Below, in pieces: positions 16,135-24,166 of a DNA stretch of 64,000 bases. The stretch comes from an uncultured Altererythrobacter sp. (GTDB lineage Bacteria; Pseudomonadota; Alphaproteobacteria; Sphingomonadales; Sphingomonadaceae). The DNA is taken from the NCBI GenBank assembly GCA_947492235.1, contig CANLLZ010000002.1, forward strand, positions 682,001-746,000, read 5' to 3'. A program made the translations under genes and the position numbers. The number at the start of each line of letters is the position of its first letter. Within the stretch, counting starts at the first letter, position 1. The notes under the pieces are model-generated. The model was not told where the DNA came from and made no database searches. It saw nothing but the letters and a program-made list of their open reading frames with translations.

Positions 16135-17268
16135 ATGAGCACCCATTCCGGCCCGCAACGCACAATCCTCACCATCTTCGGCACACGCCCGGAGGCTATT
16201 AAGTTGTTCCCGCTCGTCCATGCCCTGGACGCAGACGAGCGGTTCGACAGCCGCGTGCTCGTGACCGGCCAGCACCGCGGAATGCTCGATCAGGTCCTCG
16301 AGATCGCCGGAATCACCCCGCATGACGATCTCGATGTCATGCAGCCGGACCAGACGCTCGATGCGCTCACCGCGCGCCTGCTGACCGGTATCGGCGAAGT
16401 GATGGGCCGCGTGCAGCCCGATTATGTCGTGGTGCAGGGCGATACCGCCACCGCCATGTGCGGCGCTCTGGCGGCGTACTATCGCAAGGTTCCGGTCTGC
16501 CATGTGGAGGCAGGGCTGCGCAGCGGCGACATCTACCATCCATGGCCCGAAGAGGTGAACCGCAAGGTCATCGGCAGCTTTGCCGCGCTGCACTGTGCCC
16601 CGACCGAAGTGTCGCAGGCTGCCCTGCTGCGCGAGAATATCGATCCTGCCATCGTTCACGTCACCGGCAACACGGTGATCGACGCGCTCCACTGGATCAC
16701 GGCGAAAGTGGAGGCCGAGCCTGCTTTGGCGAGTGGCCTGGCCGATGTCGAGGCGCGCTTTGCCGGCAAGAAAATCATCGGCATGACGAGCCACCGGCGC
16801 GAGAATTTCGGCGATGGCATGCGCGCCATTGCCGATGCGGTGAAACGCATTGCAGCCCGTGACGACGTGGCGATCATCTTCCCCGTGCACCTCAACCCCA
16901 ATGTCCGTGCGGTGATGAATGACGAGCTTGCAGGAATGGACAATGTCGCCCTGCTCGAACCACTCGATTATCCGCATTTTGCCCGCCTGCTGGATATCTC
17001 GCACCTGATGCTGACCGATAGCGGCGGGGTGCAGGAAGAAGCGCCCGCGCTCGGCAAACCCGTGCTGGTCATGCGCGAGACGACCGAGCGGCCCGAGGGC
17101 GTCGATGCCGGAACGGCCAGGCTGGTCGGCACCGATGCGGATACGATTGTGACCGAAGTCACCCGTCTTCTGGATGATCCGGCGGCCTATGCGGCCATGG
17201 CGCAGGCGCATAATCCGTTTGGCGATGGCCACTCGGCACAGCGGATTGCGGATTTGCTGGCCAAATAG
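16135..17268 (+). CDS. wecB: UDP-N-acetylglucosamine 2-epimerase (non-hydrolysing)
   Basis: A 377-residue enzyme that makes UDP-ManNAc. Motifs include FGTRPEAIKLFPLVHAL near the N-terminus, QGDTATAMCGALAAYY, VEAGLRSGDIYHPWPEE and the late TDSGGVQEEAPALGKPVLVMR. I started it at ATG 16135; an in-frame GTG at 16117 would add 6 residues. The following wecC supplies the next step, so UDP-ManNAcA is the expected product. A TTAACC/GGTTAA dyad lies just upstream. Confidence 0.95.
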   Translation: MSTHSGPQRTILTIFGTRPEAIKLFPLVHALDADERFDSRVLVTGQHRGMLDQVLEIAGITPHDDLDVMQPDQTLDALTARLLTGIGEVMGRVQPDYVVVQGDTATAMCGALAAYYRKVPVCHVEAGLRSGDIYHPWPEEVNRKVIGSFAALHCAPTEVSQAALLRENIDPAIVHVTGNTVIDALHWITAKVEAEPALASGLADVEARFAGKKIIGMTSHRRENFGDGMRAIADAVKRIAARDDVAIIFPVHLNPNVRAVMNDELAGMDNVALLEPLDYPHFARLLDISHLMLTDSGGVQEEAPALGKPVLVMRETTERPEGVDAGTARLVGTDADTIVTEVTRLLDDPAAYAAMAQAHNPFGDGHSAQRIADLLAK

Positions 17269-17359
17269 CCGCCAAAGCCCCCAGCGTTACCGCAATCTTT
17301 ACCTTGCCCTGCCAAGGCTGACGGACAGAAACGTCACCAGCAGGAAGCACCGCACTATC

Positions 17360-18661
17360 ATGATCGGCGAAAACAAACCGGACGTCTGCGTCGTCGGCCT
17401 CGGCTATATCGGCCTGCCCACAGCAGCCGTGATTGCCAGCAGCGGCTGCCCCGTGACTGGGATCGATATCACCCAGAGCGTGGTCGATACGATCAATCGC
17501 GGCGAAATCCATATCGAGGAAGTCGATCTGGATGGTCTGGTGCGCAGCGTCGTCCAGCGCGGCACATTGAAAGCCAGCACGCAGGTGCAGCCGGCCGATG
17601 TTTTCGTGATCGCCGTACCCACGCCCTTCGCCAAGGACGGCAACCACACGCCCGACACCAGCTATGTGATGAGCGCGGCAACCGAAGTCGCCGGTGTGCT
17701 GAAAGCGGGCGATACGATCATTCTGGAATCGACCTCGCCGGTCGGCACGACTGTGGCGATGCGCGATCTGATTGCGGGCTTGCGTCCGGACCTGGCGATG
17801 CCGGGCCTGAGCGAGAAAACGCCGGACATTTCCATCGCCTATTGCCCGGAGCGGGTCCTGCCCGGCAAAATCCTCGAAGAGCTGATCCGCAATGATCGCT
17901 CTATCGGCGGGATCACGCCGCGCTGTGCGCGCAAGGCGCTGGCTTTCTACAAGCGGTTCGTGCGCGGTGAGTGCGTCACCACCGACGCCGCGAGTGCGGA
18001 AATGACCAAGCTGGTCGAGAACGCCTACCGCGACACCAACATCGCCTTTGCCAACGAGCTGAGCATGATTGCCGATGCGCAGGGCCTCGATGTGTGGGAA
18101 GTGATCCGCCTCGCCAATCGTCACCCGCGTGTGAACATCCTGCAGCCTGGCCCCGGTGTTGGCGGCCACTGCATTGCGGTGGACCCTTGGTTCATCGTGC
18201 ATGGCGCGCCCGAACAGGCGAAAATGATCCGCCAGGCCCGCGAGGTGAACGATGCGAAGATGCACCACGTGCTGGCACGTGCCAAAGAGCTGGTGGAAGG
18301 CAATCCGGGCGCGCAGATCGGCTGCCTAGGCCTCGCCTTCAAAGCGAATATCGACGATTTCCGTGAGAGCCCCGCGCGCTATGTCGCGGCGGCCCTGGCC
18401 CGTGATTACGGCTCACGCATCAGCGTGGTGGAGCCCTATGCCGCTGAATTGCCGAAAGAATTTGATGGCAGCGAAGCTGCTCTCGTTGATATCGACACGG
18501 CGCTGGAAACCTGCAGCGTGCTGATCGTGCTGGTGGACCATGACGTGTTCAAGGTGATCCCGGCAGAGGAACGCGCCGGGGCCGTTGTGTACGATACGCG
18601 CGGTATCTGGCCCGATGCGCAGGTGAAGTCTGCGGCTCCGGGTCTGCGACTGGCGAGCTAA
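17360..18661 (+). CDS. wecC: UDP-N-acetyl-D-mannosamine dehydrogenase
   Basis: A 433-residue UDP-sugar dehydrogenase. The N-terminal Rossmann motif VVGLGYIGLPTAAVI is close to the start. The central segment has ESTSPVGTT, and the catalytic cysteine motif is GVGGHCIAVDPWFIVH. The C-terminal domain ends at VIPAEERAGAVVYDTRGIW. It oxidises UDP-ManNAc to the acid. The start at 17360 is 91 bases after wecB. The two form the precursor pathway for an acidic glycan. Confidence 0.93.
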   Translation: MIGENKPDVCVVGLGYIGLPTAAVIASSGCPVTGIDITQSVVDTINRGEIHIEEVDLDGLVRSVVQRGTLKASTQVQPADVFVIAVPTPFAKDGNHTPDTSYVMSAATEVAGVLKAGDTIILESTSPVGTTVAMRDLIAGLRPDLAMPGLSEKTPDISIAYCPERVLPGKILEELIRNDRSIGGITPRCARKALAFYKRFVRGECVTTDAASAEMTKLVENAYRDTNIAFANELSMIADAQGLDVWEVIRLANRHPRVNILQPGPGVGGHCIAVDPWFIVHGAPEQAKMIRQAREVNDAKMHHVLARAKELVEGNPGAQIGCLGLAFKANIDDFRESPARYVAAALARDYGSRISVVEPYAAELPKEFDGSEAALVDIDTALETCSVLIVLVDHDVFKVIPAEERAGAVVYDTRGIWPDAQVKSAAPGLRLAS

Positions 18662-18664
18662 TGA

Positions 18665-18707
18665 GCGTCCCAAGAAGCCCGCTCGCCCTGAGCTTGTCGA
18701 AGGGCTG
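18665..18707. repeat. dispersed intergenic repeat, copy 2
   Basis: Begins GCGTCCCAAGAAGCC, then CGCCCTGAGCTTGTCGAAGG and GCTGCCCTTC. The first 12 bases repeat the flank of the element at 10945-10989 with one mismatch. The inner core is the reverse complement of that copy's core. It lies between the convergent wecC and epimerase genes. Confidence 0.6.
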
Positions 18708-18817
18708 CCCTTCTTTTGGCAAAGGCGGCACTCGAAGATAATGCGGTAGTTGGCCTCAGGCCAGCTTCGCTTCTGACAGGCTCAGCAAGAGCGGTTTTAG
18801 GGGTGAGGCCTGCGTAG

Positions 18818-19801
18818 TCAGACCCCGTGATACCCGCGATACCAATCGACAAACTTGGGGACGCCGATTTCAACGCTGGTAGTCGGCTCGTATCCCAAGT
18901 CACTCCGGATCGCCTCGATATCGGCATAGGTCTTGTGCACATCGCCGGGCTGCATCGGGAGCATGTCCATCTCGGCTTTCCGCCCGATGGCATCTTCCAG
19001 CACGGCGATCACATCCATCAGCTTCTCCGACCGGTGATTGCCGATATTGTAGAGGGCATGCGGCTTCACGCTGCCGCCTGCCTTGACCGCGCCATCATCG
19101 GCGGGCGGGCTGTCTACGCAAGCGACGACGCCGGAAACGATATCATCAATATAGGTGAAATCGCGGTACATATCGCCATTATTGAACACTGGAATGGTTA
19201 TGCCCGACAGGATTTTGTGGGTGAACATCCACAGCATCATGTCCGGTCGGCCCCATGGCCCGTAGACCGTGAAGAAGCGCAGACCGGTCAGCGGGATGCG
19301 GTAGAGATGCGCGTAGGTCTCGCTCATCAATTCATCCGCCTTCTTGGTCGCTGCGTAGAGCGAAACAGGGTGATCCGCCCGGTCCTCGACCGAGAAAGGC
19401 AGCTTTTCATTGCCGCCATAGACGCTGGAGGAGCTGGCATAGACCATCGGCACTTCGCGCGCGCGGGCGACTTCCAGCATGTTCACATGGCCGACCAGAT
19501 TGGACTGCACATAGGCGTGCGGGTTCTCGATTGAGTAGCGGACACCGGCCTGCGCTCCCAGATGCACGATCCGGTCGAACGCTTCGCCTGCCAGTGCCGC
19601 GGTCAGGGCCGCATTGTCGGCGAAATCGACCTGTTTGAAGGCGAATCCATTGCCCAGTTGCGCCAGGCGATCTTTCTTCAGCGATACCTGATAGTAATCG
19701 TTGAGATTATCGATCCCGAGCACGCTGTCGCCGCGTGCGAGCAGCCGCGCCGCCAAAGCCGCGCCGATAAAGCCCGCTGCACCTGTGATCAGAACCCGCA
19801 T
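18818..19801 (-). CDS. NAD-dependent UDP-glucuronate/UDP-sugar epimerase
   Basis: A 327-residue extended short-chain dehydrogenase. The dinucleotide-binding motif GAAGFIGAALAARLLARG begins at residue 7. NLNDYYQVSLKKDRL and GAQAGVRYSIENPHAYVQSN are characteristic of UDP-glucuronate 4-epimerases. The catalytic Tyr-Lys is in SLYAATKKADELM. It probably makes UDP-GalA from UDP-GlcA. The likely operon runs right to left: rfbA, glycosyltransferase, acetyltransferase, this gene. Confidence 0.88.
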   Translation of the reverse strand: MRVLITGAAGFIGAALAARLLARGDSVLGIDNLNDYYQVSLKKDRLAQLGNGFAFKQVDFADNAALTAALAGEAFDRIVHLGAQAGVRYSIENPHAYVQSNLVGHVNMLEVARAREVPMVYASSSSVYGGNEKLPFSVEDRADHPVSLYAATKKADELMSETYAHLYRIPLTGLRFFTVYGPWGRPDMMLWMFTHKILSGITIPVFNNGDMYRDFTYIDDIVSGVVACVDSPPADDGAVKAGGSVKPHALYNIGNHRSEKLMDVIAVLEDAIGRKAEMDMLPMQPGDVHKTYADIEAIRSDLGYEPTTSVEIGVPKFVDWYRGYHGV

Positions 19802-19853
19802 AAACCCTCGCTAATATGGACCCGCGCCTTAGCAGACAGATGCGAATAGGCGC

Positions 19854-20432
19854 TTAATCCTGTGGGAGTGCTTTCGGTTTCTCGGTCGCGGGTATACCCA
19901 TCAGCGCCACCTGCGAGCCCGCCGATTTCGTCACCACGGCATTCGCCCCCACCGTCACATCATCGCCCAGTGTAAGCACGCCGACAATCTTGGCCCCGCT
20001 GGCGATAAAGCACCGGTCGCCGATCACCGGCCGGTCGCCATTGCCCGGATCGATCGATTTCGCGCCGATAGTGACCTGATGATAGATCACTGCGTACGAC
20101 CCGATCTTCAGAGCGCCGATCACTGATCCTTGGCTGTGGGGCATGAAAAAATGCGGACCGATCTCGCATTCGGACAAAAACTCGCAGCCATAAAGATAGA
20201 AATTGAGCCACGTAATCAGCTTCGCAATCGGACGCAGACCCCGCCGATGGGCCGAATGGGCGAGCCGGTACAGCGTCACCGGAGCACAGCGCGGAATAAG
20301 GAAATTGCGCCACAAATTCCATGTGCGCGGCGTGGTCCCCGGGCGCCCGTAATAATGCCAATACCGCTCCAGATCGGATTTCAGGAGCGTGCGCAATGAC
20401 AGGCGTGTGGTCTGGGCCATTTCTCCGCTCAT
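19854..20432 (-). CDS. serine acetyltransferase-like O-acetyltransferase (left-handed beta-helix)
   Basis: A 192-residue hexapeptide-repeat protein, with repeats such as IGALKIGSYAVIYHQVTIGA and VIGDRCFIASGAKIVGVLTL. The first ~70 residues carry a CysE-like helical segment (SDLERYWHYYGRP). It lacks the long N-terminal helical domain of true CysE. Its position inside a sugar-nucleotide cluster suggests it O- or N-acetylates a glycan residue, not serine. Its ATG overlaps the upstream glycosyltransferase stop as ATGA. Confidence 0.75.
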   Translation of the reverse strand: MSGEMAQTTRLSLRTLLKSDLERYWHYYGRPGTTPRTWNLWRNFLIPRCAPVTLYRLAHSAHRRGLRPIAKLITWLNFYLYGCEFLSECEIGPHFFMPHSQGSVIGALKIGSYAVIYHQVTIGAKSIDPGNGDRPVIGDRCFIASGAKIVGVLTLGDDVTVGANAVVTKSAGSQVALMGIPATEKPKALPQD

Positions 20433-21484
20433 GCTGCCTCCCTCAAATGGCTGGTCGACCGGTCGATCGGGTCAAACAGCTCGTCCACGAACCCTGCGAC
20501 GCTGTATCGCTGGTAGAGGTCTGCGTCCAATGCGGGGGCAGGGGCGGTGAGGAATTCGGCATCGACCACCGGTGCGGCCCGGTCGATTACTTGCACCAGC
20601 GCCGGATCGAAGAATGCGTAGCGGCGGACTTCCGCATTGGTGGTCACCAGCTTGCGCCGCGCGCCGAGCGCTTCGAACGTGCGGATCGTCAGGCCCTTCT
20701 GACGCGGATGCTCAATATCGAGGATGGTGCGCGAGGCCCAGAAGACCGCTTTCGCATCCTCCCGCCCCATTGCCTCGAAGCTGAAGTCGTCCGCATCCGC
20801 ACCGCGAAACCCGGGATTGGTGATCCGGTACGCTGTCAGGACCCAGTGCGCCTGCAAATAGAGAAACCATTTCCGCCGGATCTCTGCGGGAAGAGAGGCA
20901 TCGATCGATTTCACGATGGCATACCGGTCCGAATGTGCCGTGCCGAGAAACGAGATGTCGTGCCCAATTGCAGGCGCATCGCCATCGGCGCTCAACGCGA
21001 ACGACGGCGCGAAAAACAACGGGCGGAAACGCATGCCATTGGCCCGCGCGGCGTCGATTTCGAAACTGCTTGTCCGGTCGAAATATCTGAGCAGTTGCAG
21101 CGCGCTTCCCCGGTTCTCCAGCGAATCCCAGATATAGAACAGGAATGTTGCGCCCTTCTGGCTGCTGCGTAGATCTGCCAGCACATCTTCAGGCAAGGTC
21201 TGCCCGTTGATGATCAGGACGTAGTCGTACTGAACATCGCCAAACCCCTCCAATGCCTCGCGCCAGACTTTCCGCGTATGGCGCAGAACAGCGGCGCGCG
21301 AAAAGCGGGCTGCAGCTTTCAGCAAAGGGGCATCGAAGGGGCGGTCCGGCACGTAGTCGACATGAGCACCGCGCCGCTCAAGCTCGGCCACGATCTCGCG
21401 GTCGTAGCCGAAGAAATGCGGCGCGCTCATCAGGACGCGCGCACCGTTCAGATCGGCTGTCGGAGAAAAATCGGTCTGCGGCAT
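20429..21484 (-). CDS. glycosyltransferase-like protein (CgeB/LPS biosynthesis type)
   Basis: A 351-residue soluble protein with GT-B flavour: the N-terminus carries LMSAPHFFGYDREIVAELERRG and VDYVPDRPFD. The C-terminal half has ISFLGTAHSDRYAIV, ASRTILDIEHPRQKGLTIR, and TFEALGARRKLVTTNAEVRRYAFF, the shape of a CgeB-like donor-binding region. It overlaps the acetyltransferase gene by 4 bases. The sugar and acceptor are unknown. The family call is mid-confidence. Confidence 0.7.
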   Translation of the reverse strand: MPQTDFSPTADLNGARVLMSAPHFFGYDREIVAELERRGAHVDYVPDRPFDAPLLKAAARFSRAAVLRHTRKVWREALEGFGDVQYDYVLIINGQTLPEDVLADLRSSQKGATFLFYIWDSLENRGSALQLLRYFDRTSSFEIDAARANGMRFRPLFFAPSFALSADGDAPAIGHDISFLGTAHSDRYAIVKSIDASLPAEIRRKWFLYLQAHWVLTAYRITNPGFRGADADDFSFEAMGREDAKAVFWASRTILDIEHPRQKGLTIRTFEALGARRKLVTTNAEVRRYAFFDPALVQVIDRAAPVVDAEFLTAPAPALDADLYQRYSVAGFVDELFDPIDRSTSHLREAA

Positions 21485-21498
21485 TGGCCGTTGCGCCC

Positions 21499-22380
21499 CT
21501 ATCGGTGCAGTTCTGCCACGCGGCGGCGCAGGTAATCGGCATAGCCTGTTTTGCCCAAACCTGCGGCCCGCGCCAGAACATCGTCTGCGCCGATCCAGCC
21601 CATTTCCAGCCCGATTTCTTCCAGACAGGCGATCTTAATGCCCGTGCGATGCTCCAGCGTGCGGACATAGGCGCTCGCCTCGTGCAGCGAATCATGTGTG
21701 CCGGTGTCGAGCCAGGCATAGCCGCGCCCCAACCGGCTGACCGTCAGGGCGTCGCGCTCAAGATAGTGCCGGTTGACGTCGGTAATCTCCAGCTCGCCGC
21801 GAGCGCTGGGTTCGATCCCGGCAGCGATATCGCACACCTGCTTGTCATAGAAATAGAGACCGGTGATGGCCCAGTTTGATTTGGGCTCGGCGGGCTTTTC
21901 CTCGACCGAGGTTGCTTTGCCGCTCGCGTCGAAATCGACCACGCCATAGCGTTCTGGATCGTCGACATGATAGGCGAAGACATTGGCCCCGCGCGCCTGT
22001 GCCTCGTCGGCAGCCGCGCGGCACTTCTCGCCCATTTTGTCGCCGTGATAGATGTTGTCGCCCAAGATCAGCGCGCTTGGCTGACCATTCACAAAATCCC
22101 GCCCGATGATGAAGGCCTCGGCCAGTCCGTTGGGCTCGGGCTGCACAGCATAGGACAAATCGATCCCGAAGGCGCTACCATCGCCCAGCAATGCCTCGAA
22201 CATCGGCAAGTCGCGCGGGGTGGAAATAATCAGTACCTCACGGATGCCCGTCAGCATCAGCACAGACAGCGGATAATAGATCATCGGCTTGTCGAACACC
22301 GGCAGCAATTGCTTGGAAATGGCCATGGTGGCGGGGAACAGCCGCGTGCCGCTGCCGCCTGCGAGGATAATGCCCTTCAT
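21499..22380 (-). CDS. rfbA: glucose-1-phosphate thymidylyltransferase
   Basis: A 293-residue nucleotidyltransferase; the signature [22 protein letters not shown] is read as [14 protein letters not shown] then [17 protein letters not shown]. It also has [10 protein letters not shown] and the late [11 protein letters not shown]. It makes dTDP-glucose. No rfbB, rfbC or rfbD is in the window, so any further dTDP-sugar steps are encoded elsewhere or the product is used directly. It heads a leftward operon and is divergent from the SDR gene, 131 bases away. Confidence 0.95.
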   Translation of the reverse strand: MKGIILAGGSGTRLFPATMAISKQLLPVFDKPMIYYPLSVLMLTGIREVLIISTPRDLPMFEALLGDGSAFGIDLSYAVQPEPNGLAEAFIIGRDFVNGQPSALILGDNIYHGDKMGEKCRAAADEAQARGANVFAYHVDDPERYGVVDFDASGKATSVEEKPAEPKSNWAITGLYFYDKQVCDIAAGIEPSARGELEITDVNRHYLERDALTVSRLGRGYAWLDTGTHDSLHEASAYVRTLEHRTGIKIACLEEIGLEMGWIGADDVLARAAGLGKTGYADYLRRRVAELHR

Positions 22381-22511
22381 GTGTGATCGCGCCCATTCGA
22401 ATGGCCCCGCACCGGGAGCCGTTTTGCTGTTGCTTGGGGCCTCGCCCCGACCGCTTCGGCTCTACCGGACGTGGACAGCGCTAGGCAAGGCGCTTAACGG
22501 CAGGCCCCGTC

Positions 22512-23399
22512 ATGAACACCGCAACAAAATCTGAGAAAGTCGTCGTCCTCGGGGCCAAGAGTCTGGTCGGGGAGGAGCTGCTCGCCGCCGCACAGAAAGG
22601 CGGCCGCGAGGCGATTGCTCTGACGCGCAAAGCCCTGCCTGCGGACAGTGAGGGTGTGCGCTGGCACGCCACTGCACAGCTGGATGAGCTAGCCGGAGCG
22701 GGCATCCCGCTCGCCCTGTGCGTCGCGCATATCTGGGTGATCGAGGAGCATATCCCCGCGATGAAGGCGGCAGGCGTGAACCGGCTGGTCGCGCTGTCGA
22801 CCACCAGCCGCTTTACCAAGCAGACCTCTTCCAGCGAGAGCGAGCAGGCCGACTGGAAGCTGTTCGAAGAATCCGAGGCCCGCGTCCATGCAGCCTGTGC
22901 CGCCTCCGGGATCGGCTGCACGATCCTGCGCCCGACGCTGATCTGGGGCAACGGGCAGGACAAGAATGTGACCGAGATCGCGCGGATGATCGGGCGGCTT
23001 GGCTTCTTCCCTCTATTCGGCGCGGCGAAGGGTTTGCGCCAGCCCATCCATGCCCGCGACGTTGCTGCAGCGTGTTTGCAAGCGGGCGTAAGCGACGCAG
23101 CTGCGGGCAGGGACTACAACATCTCCGGCGGAGAAGTTCTTCCCTACCGTGTGATGGTGGAACGGATTTTTGCGGCGCTGGGGCGGAAGCCGCGCACACC
23201 TTCGATCCCTCTGCCACTGTTCTCGGCTGCTGTGCGCGTTCTGAAAGTGCTCCCTCGCTTCCGCAAATGGACGCCGGATATGGCGGTGCGGATGAATCAG
23301 GATCAGGACTTCGATCACAGCGCCGCGGCCGCCGATTTCGGTTTTGCACCGGGACCGTTCGCGCCCACAAAGGCCGACTTGCAGAGTGAGGGCTCGTAA
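22512..23399 (+). CDS. NAD(P)-binding SDR family protein of the glycan cluster
   Basis: A 295-residue atypical short-chain dehydrogenase. VVVLGAKSLVGEELLAAA near the N-terminus replaces the classical GxxGxxG. The interior has LVALSTTSRFTK, TILRPTLIWGNGQDKNV and QPIHARDVAAAC, as in nucleoside-diphosphate-sugar epimerases. The catalytic YxxxK is not evident, so activity is uncertain. It lies immediately upstream of the phosphoglycosyl transferase and is probably cotranscribed with it. Confidence 0.75.
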   Translation: MNTATKSEKVVVLGAKSLVGEELLAAAQKGGREAIALTRKALPADSEGVRWHATAQLDELAGAGIPLALCVAHIWVIEEHIPAMKAAGVNRLVALSTTSRFTKQTSSSESEQADWKLFEESEARVHAACAASGIGCTILRPTLIWGNGQDKNVTEIARMIGRLGFFPLFGAAKGLRQPIHARDVAAACLQAGVSDAAAGRDYNISGGEVLPYRVMVERIFAALGRKPRTPSIPLPLFSAAVRVLKVLPRFRKWTPDMAVRMNQDQDFDHSAAAADFGFAPGPFAPTKADLQSEGS

Positions 23400-23467
23400 G
23401 CTTGATTAGCATTCCGATGCCATTTACTTGGGCCAAAGCGGGTCGGTAAGTCGGCCCGGGTCGCATT

Positions 23468-24166
23468 ATGGTCAGCAAAGCCCCCTCTTCCCCGCCGGAA
23501 CACTCCTCCGCGCATGACACCGCAGCACAGCCGCGCCCGCAGCCTAAGAAGATGCCCAGACCGATGCCCTTCCAGCGGCTATTCGACCTTCTGGTTGCGG
23601 TTCCGCTCGCAGTTGTCGTCTTACCTGTATGCCTAGTGTTGCTGGTGGCCATCCGGCTGGAAACCCCCGGCTCCCCCCTGTTTGTGCAGCGCCGCGTGGG
23701 CAAGGGCCAAGCGCCTTTCGACATGCTCAAACTGCGTACGATGCACACCGGCACTGCCAATGTCGCCAGCCATCAGGTGGGCGCGGCCAGCATTACGCGG
23801 CTCGGCGCATTGCTGCGGCGCTTGAAGCTGGATGAATTGCCCCAGCTGTGGAATGTGCTTGCCGGGCATATGAGTCTGGTCGGCCCGCGCCCTTGCCTGC
23901 CGGGACAGACAGAGCTGTTGGAAGAACGTGCTTCCCGCGGGCTGTTTGTGCTGCGCCCCGGAGTCACAGGTCCCGCCCAGATTGCCGGCATTGATATGAG
24001 CGATCCGGTGCGTCTCGCTACTTATGAGGCCGAGTATTTTACCGTGGATCGCCCGCTCGGCGATGTGCGCCTGATCGTCAGCACGGCGCTGGGCGGTGGC
24101 CGGGGTGATGCGGCCACCGTGGCGAAGCCGCGCGACAGCAGCTCGCATGATGGGGACAAAGCCTGA
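23468..24166 (+). CDS. initiating sugar phosphate transferase (monotopic PGT)
   Basis: A 232-residue protein of the PglC/WbaP-catalytic family. A reentrant N-terminal helix (RLFDLLVAVPLAVVVLPVCL) is followed by the fold's diagnostic segments: LFVQRRVGKG, KLRTMHT, LKLDELPQLWNVLAGHMSL and VGPRPCLPGQ. It transfers a phosphosugar to undecaprenyl phosphate, the first step of a repeat unit. Its final base is the first base of the FlaA1-type gene (TGATG), so the two are coupled. Confidence 0.92.
   Translation: MVSKAPSSPPEHSSAHDTAAQPRPQPKKMPRPMPFQRLFDLLVAVPLAVVVLPVCLVLLVAIRLETPGSPLFVQRRVGKGQAPFDMLKLRTMHTGTANVASHQVGAASITRLGALLRRLKLDELPQLWNVLAGHMSLVGPRPCLPGQTELLEERASRGLFVLRPGVTGPAQIAGIDMSDPVRLATYEAEYFTVDRPLGDVRLIVSTALGGGRGDAATVAKPRDSSSHDGDKA

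Noticed and set aside
18658-18993. Minus-strand frame reading through the dispersed repeat between wecC and the epimerase.
   Set aside because: Peptides such as LRQAQGER arise from the repeat DNA itself and are familiar spurious products, not a gene.
20429-21484. Considered as a known capsule glycosyltransferase with a named sugar.
   Set aside because: The GT-B shape is visible but no signature allows naming donor or acceptor, so only a general call is given.
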